64,000 bases of DNA, from contig NZ_JAHDTI010000023.1 in assembly GCF_018531495.1 (NCBI RefSeq), forward strand, positions 62,001 to 126,000, given 5' to 3'. The position numbers and the translations under genes were made by a program. How positions within the stretch are numbered: the stretch's first letter is position 1; each line of letters begins with the position of its first letter. The notes beneath the pieces were generated by a model. The model saw only the letters and a list, made by a program, of their open reading frames with translations. It was not told where the DNA came from and searched no databases. Below, piece by piece: positions 16,181-24,585 of the stretch. Source of the DNA: Nonomuraea sediminis (GTDB taxonomy: Bacteria; Actinomycetota; Actinomycetes; Streptosporangiales; Streptosporangiaceae).

Positions 16181-16401
16181 TGGACCGGGTGTCCGGCGCC
16201 CGCCACGGCTACGGCGCCTACCACCTGGACCAGCAGCGGCGCCGGGTGCTCAAGCTCCTGGCGGCCCGCTGGGAGGCGGCGCCGCGCCTGCCGCCCATCA
16301 CGCTCGGCCTCGACCCCCGCCCCGAGGCCGTCCTCCCACCCGCCGACCTGCTGCGCCCGCCGGACGGAAAGGAGGGCCGCTTCCTATGGGATTGCGTGTG
16401 A
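16160..16401 (+). pseudogene. Orphan C-terminal gene fragment
   Basis: From about 16160 to the stop at 16399-16401 the plus frame has almost only G/C at third positions and reads CDPLALDRVSGARHGYG, YHLDQQRRRVLKLLAARWE, PITLGLDPRP, ending EGRFLWDCV. Upstream of 16160 the same frame loses this bias and runs antisense to the preceding remnant, so no natural start is present. It looks like the tail of a gene whose front was lost. Family not recognised; a short intact gene is possible but less likely. Confidence 0.4.
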
Positions 16402-16456
16402 GAAGGCTGCGGCCAGGCATCCGTACCTTTCGTCACGCCGCGACGCCGACATGAAC

Positions 16457-16518
16457 TACTGATGGCATCGCGTATTGCAGCGTCGCGAGTTCAGCAGTGT
16501 TCTCTTCGGTGAGATGCG
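16457..16518. repeat. 62-bp direct repeat, copy 1
   Basis: Identical to 20803-20864 except for one base (A at 16496, T at 20842). The two copies have the same orientation and lie 4.3 kb apart, enclosing the VOC pseudogene, the ECF42 operon and the reductase gene. On the minus strand both copies read HLTEENTAELATLQYAMPS in one frame, and the single difference is silent in that frame. Confidence 0.85.
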
Positions 16519-16567
16519 TAGGTTGCCCAGCGGGCACCGGCTTGGATGGCGTGGTCTTCGGCGGTTA

Positions 16568-17028
16568 TCAGGTCAATTCACCCCCGTGCTGCCGGCCGGA
16601 GCCTCCGTGATTGCCGTCGACGACGCAGAAGTCGTTGCCCTCCGGATCCCGCATCCAGGCATGCGCCTCGAACCGCTCCTTGACGGCCGCACCCAGGCCG
16701 GTCAGGCGGTCGATCTCCGCCGGCCAGTCCGCGGACACGATGTCGAAATGCACGGGTGTCTTCGACCGCGACTCGAGCTCGACCTTCTGGAAGCAGACCT
16801 CAAGGTGGGGTCCGTCGAGGATGACGCCCGGATCGGTCTCCGGCGTGTAGCCGAGCGAGGCCAGGCGGGCGATCTCCTCGTCGTCGTAGGGCCGGATGTC
16901 GAACTCGTCCAGCGCGGCCGCCCAGAACCGGTCTGCTGCGACAGCGATCGTTTCCGCTTGAAGACGATGTCGCCGAGAAGTAACAGCGCCCGATGAAAAC
17001 ATCGATGTGCTTCGCGGGATGGGATCAC
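16568..17028 (-). pseudogene. VOC/glyoxalase-like gene with single-base frameshift
   Basis: The C-terminal ~125 residues read as a VOC-superfamily protein (DRFWAAALDEFDIRPYDDEEIARL, VHFDIVSADWPAEIDRL, AWMRDPEGNDFCVVDG). The expected N-terminal strand LLLGDIVFK is present in another frame and joins this one exactly if one G is added near 16956 (AAG-GCG-GAA instead of AAGCGGAA). The only upstream start in the first frame is GTG 17028. Either the gene is recently inactivated or there is a sequencing error. Such proteins bind a metal and small substrates; function here unknown. Confidence 0.6.
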
Positions 17029-17135
17029 GCCGGTGATGCCGTGGTTGGCGGATGCCGTCGGACCGCTCGTGACGGGTAGGCCTTGACGCCTCTGACGCGG
17101 TCGGGTGAGTAGGTCTTCAGATTTTTCTGCGGTGA

Positions 17136-17162
17136 TGTCGAGTGGCGTCGAGCCCGTTCGTA
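17136..17162 (+). promoter_or_regulatory. Candidate ECF42-type promoter
   Basis: TGTCGA (17136-17141) is followed after 17 bases by CGTA (17159-17162), about 50 bases before the first gene of the sigma-factor operon. Promoters described for ECF42 sigma factors carry TGTCGA at -35 and CG(A/T)C at -10, so the -35 matches fully and the -10 at three of four bases. This suggests autoregulation by the sigma factor at 18002. Confidence 0.5.
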
Positions 17163-17214
17163 GCCAGGGTGAGAGGCCGGCAAGGAGCCGGTCACCACTC
17201 ACCGGAGGTCTGCG

Positions 17215-17613
17215 ATGTCCGTCATCACTACCACCGCTCCCCCCAAGCCGCTGATCATCGGCGGCCTGACCGCCGCGGTCGGCGCAGGCGCGGCGACCGC
17301 GGCCGTCGCCGCGGCGGGTGAGTTCGCCGGGATCAGTCTCGTTGTCGGCGGCGCGCCGATCCCGCTGTCCGGGTTCGCCATGCTGACCGTCATCTTCTCA
17401 GTGGCGGGCCTGATGCTGGCCGTAGGGTTGGCTCGCTGGGCTCGCCGGCCGCGCACGGCGTTCGTCCACACCACGCTTGCGCTCACCGCGTTGTCCCTGG
17501 TTCCGGATGCGCTGGTGGGCGCGTCGGTGGCCACGAAGGTGCTGCTGATGGTGACCCACGTGGTCGCCGCCGCGATCGTCATCCCGGCCATCGCCCGCCG
17601 CCTGTCCGCCTGA
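17215..17613 (+). CDS. DUF6069-like four-span membrane protein
   Basis: 132 residues, ATG 17215 with GGAGG 7 bases upstream. Four hydrophobic segments (about residues 13-35, 49-72, 85-103, 106-127) with short loops such as ARWARRPRTAF match the small DUF6069 membrane family of actinomycetes, for which no function is established. It is first in an apparent operon with a YCII protein, an ECF42 sigma factor and an SRPBCC protein; it may therefore belong to the same stress regulon. Spacing to the next gene is 25 bases. Confidence 0.75.
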   Translation: MSVITTTAPPKPLIIGGLTAAVGAGAATAAVAAAGEFAGISLVVGGAPIPLSGFAMLTVIFSVAGLMLAVGLARWARRPRTAFVHTTLALTALSLVPDALVGASVATKVLLMVTHVVAAAIVIPAIARRLSA

Positions 17614-17638
17614 CCCGTTTTTCGCAAGGAGTTCGCCC

Positions 17639-17995
17639 GTGAAGAAGTACCTGCTGGCCGTCCAGTACGACGAGAGCGCGCCATGGCCGTCCGAGGAGGA
17701 CCTGCGGGAGCAGCAGGCCCGAACCGGCCAGGTGACCGCCGACATGCAGTCCGCCGGTTGCTGGGTGTTCGTCGGCGGCCTGCTGGGCTCGCACGCCACC
17801 ACCGTTGTACGCCCCGGCAACGGCGCGACCACGATGACCGACGGCCCGTTCGCCGAGACCAAGGAACAGCTCGGCGGGTTCTGGGTGATCCAGTGCGACG
17901 GCCTGGACCAGGCGCTGGCCTGGGGCGAGAGATGCGCGCTGGCCTGCGGGTCCCCGATCGAGGTGCGCCCGTTCGAAGACGCGCAGTGGGCGTGA
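17639..17995 (+). CDS. YCII-related DGPF-domain protein
   Basis: 118 residues from GTG 17639 with AAGGAG upstream. It begins MKKYLLAVQYDES and holds the diagnostic motif MTDGPFAETKEQLGGFWVI, then GLDQALAWGERC. DGPF proteins are small ferredoxin-fold proteins consistently encoded next to ECF42 sigma factors and are known targets of them; their biochemical role is unknown. The stop lies 6 bases before the sigma factor start, so cotranslation is likely. Confidence 0.9.
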   Translation: MKKYLLAVQYDESAPWPSEEDLREQQARTGQVTADMQSAGCWVFVGGLLGSHATTVVRPGNGATTMTDGPFAETKEQLGGFWVIQCDGLDQALAWGERCALACGSPIEVRPFEDAQWA

Positions 17996-18001
17996 GCACC
18001 G

Positions 18002-19189
18002 GTGGATCTGGACGGCATCTACCGGGCCGAATACGGCCGATGCGTGGCCACGCTGACGCGCCTGCTCGGTGACATCGGCCTGGCCGAGGAGTTCGTGCAG
18101 GACGCGTTCGCGGTGGCCGTCCAGAAGTGGGATGAACTGCCACCGCCTAATCCCGGCGCGTGGATCGTGACCACCGCCCGCAACCGCGCGATCGACCGGC
18201 TGCGCCGGGAATCCACCCGCGAGGCCCGCCACGCCCAGGCGCTACTACTGCACCACGTCGACGAACCACAGGAGGTGGGACCGGTGCGCGACGACCAACT
18301 CCGCATGATCTTCACCTGCTGCCACCCAGCGCTGTCGCCGCTGGCACAGACCGCGCTCACCCTGCGCCTGCTCGGCGGGCTGGAGGTGGCCGAGATCGCC
18401 CGGGCCTACCTGGTGCCCGAAACGACCGTCTTCCAGCGGATCGTCCGCGCCAAGAAGAAGATCCGCGACGCCGGCATCCCCTACCGGGTGCCCGGCGCCG
18501 CCGAACTCCCCGACCGGCTGGCACCGGTACTCGCCGTCCTCTACCTGGTCTTCAACGAGGGATACGCCTCCACGACGGGCCGGCTGCTGCGCACCGACCT
18601 GTGCCTGGAGGCCGTCCGCCTGGCCAGGGAGCTGGCCGAGCTGATGCCTGATCAGCCGGAGGTGATAGGGCTGCTGGCCCTGCTCCTGCTCACCGAGGCC
18701 CGCCGGCCCGCCCGGGTGGGACCTTCGGGCGAGCTGGTGGTGCTCGCCGAGCAGGACCGCTCACTGTGGAACCGCGAGCTGATCACCGAGGGACACGAGC
18801 TGGTACGCCACTGCCTGCGCCGCAACCAGCCGGGACCGTACCAGTTGCAGGCCGCGATCAACGCCGTGCACACCGACGGCCCGGCAACCGACTGGACGCA
18901 GGTGCTGGCGCTGTACGACCAGCTGCTGCACCAGTCCCCGACCCCGATCGTGGCACTCAACCGCGCGGTCGCCGTCGCCGAGGTACACGGACCGGCGCAG
19001 GCGCTGGCCGCCATCGAGGACCTGGACCTGCCGGGCTACCACCTGCTGCCCGCCACCCGCGCCGACCTGCTGGCCCGCCTGGGCCGTACCGCCGAGGCTG
19101 TCGCCGCCTACGACGAGGCCATCACCCTGGCTACCAATGACACCGAACGAACCTTCCTGCAGACACGACGAGCCCGACAAGGAGCATGA
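18002..19189 (+). CDS. ECF42-type RNA polymerase sigma factor with C-terminal extension
   Basis: 395 residues from GTG 18002. Region 2 lies at residues ~5-75 (YRAEYGRCVATLTRLLGD, AEEFVQDAFAVAVQKW, WIVTTARNRAIDRLRRE) and region 4 at ~105-160 (CHPALSPLAQTALTLRLLGGL, ARAYLVPETTVFQRIVRAKK). The remaining ~235 residues are a helical, TPR-like DUF6596-type domain (VLAVLYLVFNEGYAST; LLALLLLTEARRPAR; YQLQAAINAVH; VALNRAVAVAEVHGP), which defines ECF42 and is required for activity in the studied Streptomyces member. No anti-sigma gene is adjacent, typical for the group. It likely drives its own operon via the motif at 17136. Confidence 0.92.
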   Translation: MDLDGIYRAEYGRCVATLTRLLGDIGLAEEFVQDAFAVAVQKWDELPPPNPGAWIVTTARNRAIDRLRRESTREARHAQALLLHHVDEPQEVGPVRDDQLRMIFTCCHPALSPLAQTALTLRLLGGLEVAEIARAYLVPETTVFQRIVRAKKKIRDAGIPYRVPGAAELPDRLAPVLAVLYLVFNEGYASTTGRLLRTDLCLEAVRLARELAELMPDQPEVIGLLALLLLTEARRPARVGPSGELVVLAEQDRSLWNRELITEGHELVRHCLRRNQPGPYQLQAAINAVHTDGPATDWTQVLALYDQLLHQSPTPIVALNRAVAVAEVHGPAQALAAIEDLDLPGYHLLPATRADLLARLGRTAEAVAAYDEAITLATNDTERTFLQTRRARQGA

Positions 19190-19190
19190 G

Positions 19191-19688
19191 ATGACAACGA
19201 AGGTCCACACCACGGAGCGGGAGAGCGTGAGCGCCACCCTGGCTTTCGCCGTGCCCGCCGCGAGGGTGTTCGCGGTGCTGGCGGACCCGACCAGCCATGC
19301 GGCGATCGACGGCACCGGCTGGGTGCAGGAAGCCGTCAACCAGGCGCCGCTGACCGGGACAGGGCAGATCTTTCGGATGGACATGCACCACGCCGACCAT
19401 CCGGACGGTGACTACCGGGTGGTCAACAAGGTCGAGGTGTTCCAGGCACCGCACGCGCTCGGCTGGCTGACCGGGGTCGAGAAGGACGACGGCCGGCTGG
19501 AGCTCGGCGGCTGGCTCTGGCGCTACGACCTCGAACCGCTCGGCCCGTCCGAGACCGAGGTCACGCTCACCTACGACTGGTCGGCGGTGCCGCAGTTCCG
19601 CCGCGAATACATCCAGTTCCCGCCCTTTGGGCCCGACCATCTCATCAACTCGCTGCACCACCTGGCCGAGCTGGTCTCCGATAGGTGA
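19191..19688 (+). CDS. SRPBCC-family (START-like) protein
   Basis: 165 residues from ATG 19191, one base after the sigma factor stop, with AAGGAG 6 bases upstream. Segments such as ATLAFAVPAARVFAVLADP, GTGQIFRMDMHH, YRVVNKVEVFQAPHALGW and SETEVTLTYDW match the polyketide-cyclase/AHSA1-like SRPBCC fold with its deep ligand cavity. Probably the last gene of the ECF42 operon. Ligand unknown. The following 205 bases contain only a weak short frame that I do not call. Confidence 0.82.
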   Translation: MTTKVHTTERESVSATLAFAVPAARVFAVLADPTSHAAIDGTGWVQEAVNQAPLTGTGQIFRMDMHHADHPDGDYRVVNKVEVFQAPHALGWLTGVEKDDGRLELGGWLWRYDLEPLGPSETEVTLTYDWSAVPQFRREYIQFPPFGPDHLINSLHHLAELVSDR

Positions 19689-19893
19689 TGCCGCCCGACC
19701 AAGATGATCAGTACACCATCGTGCCGCTCGCAGGGGGAAGAAGAGGCTACTTCCCGCCCGCCGTGTCGCTGACCACGCTGATCTTCGCCACCGTCTTGGC
19801 CGTGGTCCAGTCCTGGGGCCGCATCCGGGGCGGCCGACCTCGGTTTCCAGTCTCAATCCACCCACCCGATCAACCGCATTCGAGGAGAGCATC

Positions 19894-20478
19894 ATGACCG
19901 CCATCTACACCTTCGACGTCTTCACCACCCTCGACGGCTTCGGCTCCTACAACAGCATGGGCGACTGGGGCGGATACTGGGGCAAGCAAGGTCCCGAGTT
20001 TCTCGACCGCCGCCTCGCCCTGTACCGCGAGGAGCAGCGGATGGTCCTCGGGGCCAACACTTTTCGGCAATTCGTGCAGGTGCTGGGCCCGAGCACCGAG
20101 GAGTCCCAGGTGAGTGACCCCGTGAACACCCGGATGAGGAACCTGCCGACAACGGTCGTGTCGACGAGCCTCGAAGGACCCCTCAACTGGCCGGACGCGA
20201 CCCTCGTGAGCGGCGACGCCGTCGACGTCGTCGCCCGGCTCAAGGAGGAGTCCGAGGTGCCGTTGCGCTCGCACGGCAGCCTGTCGATGAACCGGGCGCT
20301 GATGGCCGCCGGTCTGGTCGACCGCGTCCAGGTGACGATCTTCCCCGTGATCTCCGGTCAGACCGGAGTAGACCCGATCTTCCAGGGTGCGGCCGACTTC
20401 GACCTCGAGCTGATCGAGAGCCGGACGCTCGACGGCCACACCCAAGAGCTCATCTACCGGCCCACCCTGCATATCTGA
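19894..20478 (+). CDS. RibD C-terminal/dihydrofolate reductase-like protein
   Basis: 194 residues from ATG 19894 (AGGAGAG upstream). The fold is that of the RibD_C/DHFR superfamily: an N-terminal strand FDVFTTLDGFGSY, MVLGANTFRQF, TTVVSTSL, and HGSLSMNRALMAAGLVDRVQVTIFPVISG. Members reduce pterin- or flavin-precursor-like substrates with NAD(P)H, and most stand-alone actinobacterial copies have no known substrate. It lies downstream of the ECF42 operon in the same direction, after a 205-base gap, and inside the 62-bp repeats. Confidence 0.85.
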   Translation: MTAIYTFDVFTTLDGFGSYNSMGDWGGYWGKQGPEFLDRRLALYREEQRMVLGANTFRQFVQVLGPSTEESQVSDPVNTRMRNLPTTVVSTSLEGPLNWPDATLVSGDAVDVVARLKEESEVPLRSHGSLSMNRALMAAGLVDRVQVTIFPVISGQTGVDPIFQGAADFDLELIESRTLDGHTQELIYRPTLHI

Positions 20479-20948
20479 GTCCGTCCATGCACCCTCCCTC
20501 CAAGCCATCGACCTCTTCCTCAGTGGTAGTTGTCTGATAGCGGAGGGGTAGGTGTCTGCGCCTCTGGGCGCTTCTGGCCCGATCAACCTCCGAGCGCTGT
20601 ACAAACTGACCGGCAAGCGGTGCTACTGCTCACCGGCACAACCAAACGGATCAGTTTTGCTCAGCCCACGCCGAATGTCGGGCTGGATCGCGGTGGCCCG
20701 TCGGCCTTCCAGCCCATCGCATCGTCGGCACCGAATCGCCAGGATCCCGCACGGCCGCTCACGAGCGCCATCCGCTGATACGGCTAGCGCCTCACCCGTC
20801 TGTACTGATGGCATCGCGTATTGCAGCGTCGCGAGTTCAGCTGTGTTCTCTTCGGTGAGATGCGCTTCTACGTTCGGAAGCTGTCATCGGCGAATCGTGA
20901 GTTCGCAGTTGACGCGATTCGCGACGGTGGATCTTCTCAAACACGCAC
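20479..20948. other. Lower-GC3 region with a minus-strand coding remnant
   Basis: This 470-base gap holds copy 2 of the 62-bp repeat. A minus-strand frame runs from after a stop near 20890 through the repeat (QLPNVEAHLTEENTAELATL), on to EALAVSADGARERPCGI, and ends at 20623. Third positions are clearly less G/C-rich than in neighbouring genes, suggesting a foreign or decayed sequence. A plus-strand frame from GTG 20552 has a ribosome-site-like GGAGGGG but no family resemblance. I call neither as a gene. Confidence 0.35.
20803..20864. repeat. 62-bp direct repeat, copy 2
   Basis: Same sequence and orientation as 16457-16518 with one mismatch (61 of 62 identical). Sequence outside these limits diverges at once on both sides. 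This copy lies 84 bases from the 3' end of the next GNAT gene. Confidence 0.85.
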
Positions 20949-21485
20949 TTAGCTGAGGTTGCCGCTCGAGGTGGCGTCTCGGGCCATACGCACGTTCGGC
21001 AGTTTGCCTTGCCAGAGCTCTCGCTCGCCTGTGACCTTGAATCCGTGGCGTTGGTAGAAGCGGATCGCGCGCTCGTTGTAGTCGGTGACCCACAGGCGCA
21101 TAGGCACGCTCCCCGCCCAGGTGAGGAACTCACCCATCAACCGGCCTCCGATGCCTCGTCCCTGGGCTTCCTCCAGCAGGTACATCGGCCCCAGGGTGAC
21201 CACCTCGTCCCGGCGACCGCAGAGGAAACCGACGATCTCCGTCCCGGCGCGGACGACACGGCAGAACAGCAGATCCGGCTGCTGCCTCGCCGCCTCGATG
21301 AACTCCCGCCACTGGGCGATTCCCTCCTCTGTGGCAGAGGAGCCGCGGTGCTCATGGATCCAGTTCTCGTCGATCCCGGCGTCCTCGCAGGGATACGTCT
21401 GCAGCCAGGCCTTCAACTGCAGCGGGCCCATAGCCGCGGCGTCGTCGGCACGGGGAACTTCGATCACGTGGGTCACGAGAACCAT
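20949..21485 (-). CDS. GNAT-family N-acetyltransferase
   Basis: 178 residues starting MVLVTHVIEVPRADDAA. Motif A is YLLEEAQGRGIGGRLMGEFL, with the Q/R-x-x-G-x-G acetyl-CoA loop, preceded by the strand GFLCGRRDEVVTLGPM and followed by motif B AIRFYQRHGFKVTGE. Length and layout are normal for a single-domain GNAT. The acceptor cannot be predicted; related small GNATs modify amines, antibiotics or protein N-termini. It is an isolated gene between the 62-bp repeat and the hairpin array. Confidence 0.87.
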   Translation of the reverse strand: MVLVTHVIEVPRADDAAAMGPLQLKAWLQTYPCEDAGIDENWIHEHRGSSATEEGIAQWREFIEAARQQPDLLFCRVVRAGTEIVGFLCGRRDEVVTLGPMYLLEEAQGRGIGGRLMGEFLTWAGSVPMRLWVTDYNERAIRFYQRHGFKVTGERELWQGKLPNVRMARDATSSGNLS

Positions 21486-21773
21486 CCTGGACGAGGCTTC
21501 CCGAGCGTCTCACGCGATTTTTCGCGATCTCGTCGCCGCCGGTCACAGCCCTGACTCCGGAACAGATCCGTTGAGCCGGACCAGATCACTTCCAGATACC
21601 GGCGTGGGCGATGTCACCGATCCGATTGAGGCTGAGCGTGACGTGCTGCTGGGTGCTCAATCGCTATTTCAATGCGGGATCTCATCATGGTCTACCACCC
21701 ACCGACCCGACTTCGGGTGGCAGTCGGCCGGCCTCCCGCCGAGGTGGGAATCGCGCCGGAGGCGCGTGTGGGG

Positions 21774-21887
21774 TGCGGGGGCGGAGCCCCCGCATGCATC
21801 GAACACAGCCCGAGCCGCAGGCGAGGACGGCGCGGGTGCAGGGGCGCGCCCCTGCCAAGGGGGTATGGGGGAGCTTGGCTCCCCCAT
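21774..21887. repeat. Array of three GC-rich hairpins between GNAT gene and pdxS
   Basis: Three perfect hairpins lie within 114 bases: TGCGGGGGC/GCCCCCGCA around GGA (21774-21794), the 18-base palindrome GCAGGGGCGCGCCCCTGC (21838-21855), and ATGGGGGAGC/GCTCCCCCAT around TTG (21865-21887). They follow pdxS in its transcription direction (stop at 21939), so they could end or protect its transcript. The rest of 21486-21938 shows only a possible 26-residue minus-strand peptide frame. Confidence 0.7.
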
Positions 21888-21938
21888 GAGGCCGGCCCGA
21901 AGCCGATCCGCGCAGCGGCGAAAGCGAGGACCCTGCTC

Positions 21939-22859
<921 letters not shown>

Positions 22860-22954
22860 AAGGGCGATCGGTAAGTTACCAAACCCATGGTAGGTCCTGA
22901 GGCATACCGCCCCGGACAGGCCACCCTGTCAGGATTTATGGTCGGATTTGTACA

Positions 22955-23971
22955 TCACGGTGAGACGGGCTTCTTGCTGGCCAACGCGATCCACACCGGG
23001 CCCTGAGCGAAGTTCATCGGCTGGCCGTCCTCGGTGGTGTAGGTCGTGCCGTGCTCCTCGTCGGGGCGCGACCAGTTGGCCTTGTACGCCTTGCCGTCGC
23101 GCAGCACGATCGCCTTGCCCTTGCCGATGGTCTTCACCAGCGGCGTGTAGCTCTGGTGGAAGTCGTGGAACTGAGAGCGGACCGTCTGCACGTACTGGAT
23201 GACGACCGTGGGCGCGCTCTGCTGCCCGCCTTCGGCGGCCATGTCCTTCTTGCCGTCCTGGGAGATCATCCACTGCTTCTTGGCGTCGGACCAGTCGAAG
23301 GTGAAGTGCGCCGCGGGCCACCGTACGGTCCAGGACTTCTTGTCCACGCCGCCGTCGGCGGGCGCGTCACCGAAGGTGAAGCCGATGTCCTTGGCCTTGT
23401 CCGCGTCCGGCGCCTTGGCCAGCAGCTTCTTGGTGCTGGCGAACAGGTTGTACGGCGCGACGCGGCCGGGCTGGCGGAAGTAGGCGCCCGGGTTCCTGGT
23501 GTCGCCCACGTCGAAGAGCGAGGCCTTGGCCATGAAGGGCAGCATCTTGGTCTGGACGCCGGAGTAGGCGAAGGCGGGCTTGCCGAACTGCGGCACGATG
23601 TGCAGGTCGGAGATGCGCGCGGACCTGACGGGGCCGACCTTGGCGGGAAGCTTCGAGGAGAAGATCGCCATCAACCGGGTCAGGCCGCCCTCGACCTGCT
23701 CGATGTAGACGATGTCCGCGCTCTTCAGCCCCATCTGCGGCTTGCCGGCCGCGGTGTTCTCGATCTTCACGGCGAGCACCGGCTTCGGCTCCTGACCGGG
23801 CTGCCCGGTGAAGGGATGTCCCTCCCCCTCAGGGGTGGGCGAGGTGGAAGGCGCGGCGGTGGCCGCCTGGGGCACCGTACCCGGCGCCGGTTTGTTCGAG
23901 GAACAGGCCGCGATGGGCAGCAGGACGGCCGCTCCGGCCAGAGATGCCGTGATCATCCGGGGTAGCCGCAC
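22955..23971 (-). CDS. DUF3048-domain lipoprotein
   Basis: 338 residues from GTG 23971, with GGAGGAG 9 bases upstream; a TTG start at 24004 is possible but has no such site. The N-terminus is a lipoprotein signal with lipobox LPIAAC, then a Pro/Thr-rich spacer (residues ~25-50). The body matches DUF3048: KPVLAVKIENTAAGKPQMGL, DIVYIEQVEGGLTRLMAIF, VGPVRSARISDLHIV, and in the C-terminal domain IQYVQTVRSQFHDF and GKGKAIVLRDGKAYKANW. Related proteins include YerB of Bacillus; function is not established. Anchored on the outer face of the membrane. Confidence 0.88.
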   Translation of the reverse strand: MRLPRMITASLAGAAVLLPIAACSSNKPAPGTVPQAATAAPSTSPTPEGEGHPFTGQPGQEPKPVLAVKIENTAAGKPQMGLKSADIVYIEQVEGGLTRLMAIFSSKLPAKVGPVRSARISDLHIVPQFGKPAFAYSGVQTKMLPFMAKASLFDVGDTRNPGAYFRQPGRVAPYNLFASTKKLLAKAPDADKAKDIGFTFGDAPADGGVDKKSWTVRWPAAHFTFDWSDAKKQWMISQDGKKDMAAEGGQQSAPTVVIQYVQTVRSQFHDFHQSYTPLVKTIGKGKAIVLRDGKAYKANWSRPDEEHGTTYTTEDGQPMNFAQGPVWIALASKKPVSP

Positions 23972-24042
23972 CTGAGAACTCCTCCGCTCCAGCAAAAAAG
24001 GCAAGAAAACGGGAGAAGCTTACCGGCGCTCCCCAAATTAGG

Positions 24043-24585
24043 TCATTCAGTTGCCATAGCTTCCGGCGGATTGTCATCGATCTCGAAGAATTGCGGAAAC
24101 TCGGTGTGCCCCGCCAGGCGCAGTGTCCTGGCCAGCCAGCGCCGCTGTGCCGTACGGGTGACGCCGACGGCGTTGTTGTAGAAGCGGCGCGCGTAGACCA
24201 CCTTGGCCACTGCCGCGTCGAGCTCCTCGAGCAGGTCCTGACCGCCGGGCGCCTCCGACAGCTTCTCCCTGAAGCGCTCCTGGTCGACGGCCGCCCGCAG
24301 AGCCTGCGACAGGTCGCTCTCGGCGTGCTCGCGTTCCTCGGGCCCGGACATGCGGGCCTCGTGCGCGGCCGCGGCCAGCACCAGCGACGTGGCCGGATCG
24401 AGCAGCCGGGACCCGGCCAGCTCGAGCACCACGGCCCTGCGCCGCATCAGCGCGGCGTCCAGCGCCTCCTTGGCCAGCTCCAGCCGGATGTGCAGGCGGT
24501 CGAGCCGCCCCGCGCGCCAGGAGACGTACACGGCGGCCAGCACCACCACGATCCCGACGATCAGCACGACCAGGGTGGGCGTCAC
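24043..24585 (-). CDS. LemA-family-like membrane protein
   Basis: 180 residues with one N-terminal membrane segment (residues ~3-22, VVLIVGIVVVLAAVYVSW), a long helical region, and the LemA-like segment VVYARRFYNNAVGVTRTAQRRW, LARTLRLAGH and FPQFFEIDD near the C-terminus. The function of this family is not known. Its GTG overlaps the pimA stop by four bases (GTGA, 24582-24585), making it the last gene of the phosphatidylinositol-mannoside operon, which hints at an envelope role. Confidence 0.75.
   Translation of the reverse strand: MTPTLVVLIVGIVVVLAAVYVSWRAGRLDRLHIRLELAKEALDAALMRRRAVVLELAGSRLLDPATSLVLAAAAHEARMSGPEEREHAESDLSQALRAAVDQERFREKLSEAPGGQDLLEELDAAVAKVVYARRFYNNAVGVTRTAQRRWLARTLRLAGHTEFPQFFEIDDNPPEAMATE

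Noticed and set aside
19685..19897. 70-codon gene overlapping the SRPBCC stop as TGATG
   Set aside because: Biased sequence without a domain; the gap more likely holds the promoter of the reductase gene.
20552..20956. 134-codon plus-strand gene with GGAGGGG upstream of GTG
   Set aside because: Low third-position G/C, no family resemblance, and it runs through the 62-bp repeat antisense to a better-looking remnant.
22915..22930. Hairpin GACAGG/CCTGTC between DUF3048 gene and pdxS
   Set aside because: Only a 6-bp stem without T run; too weak to call a terminator.
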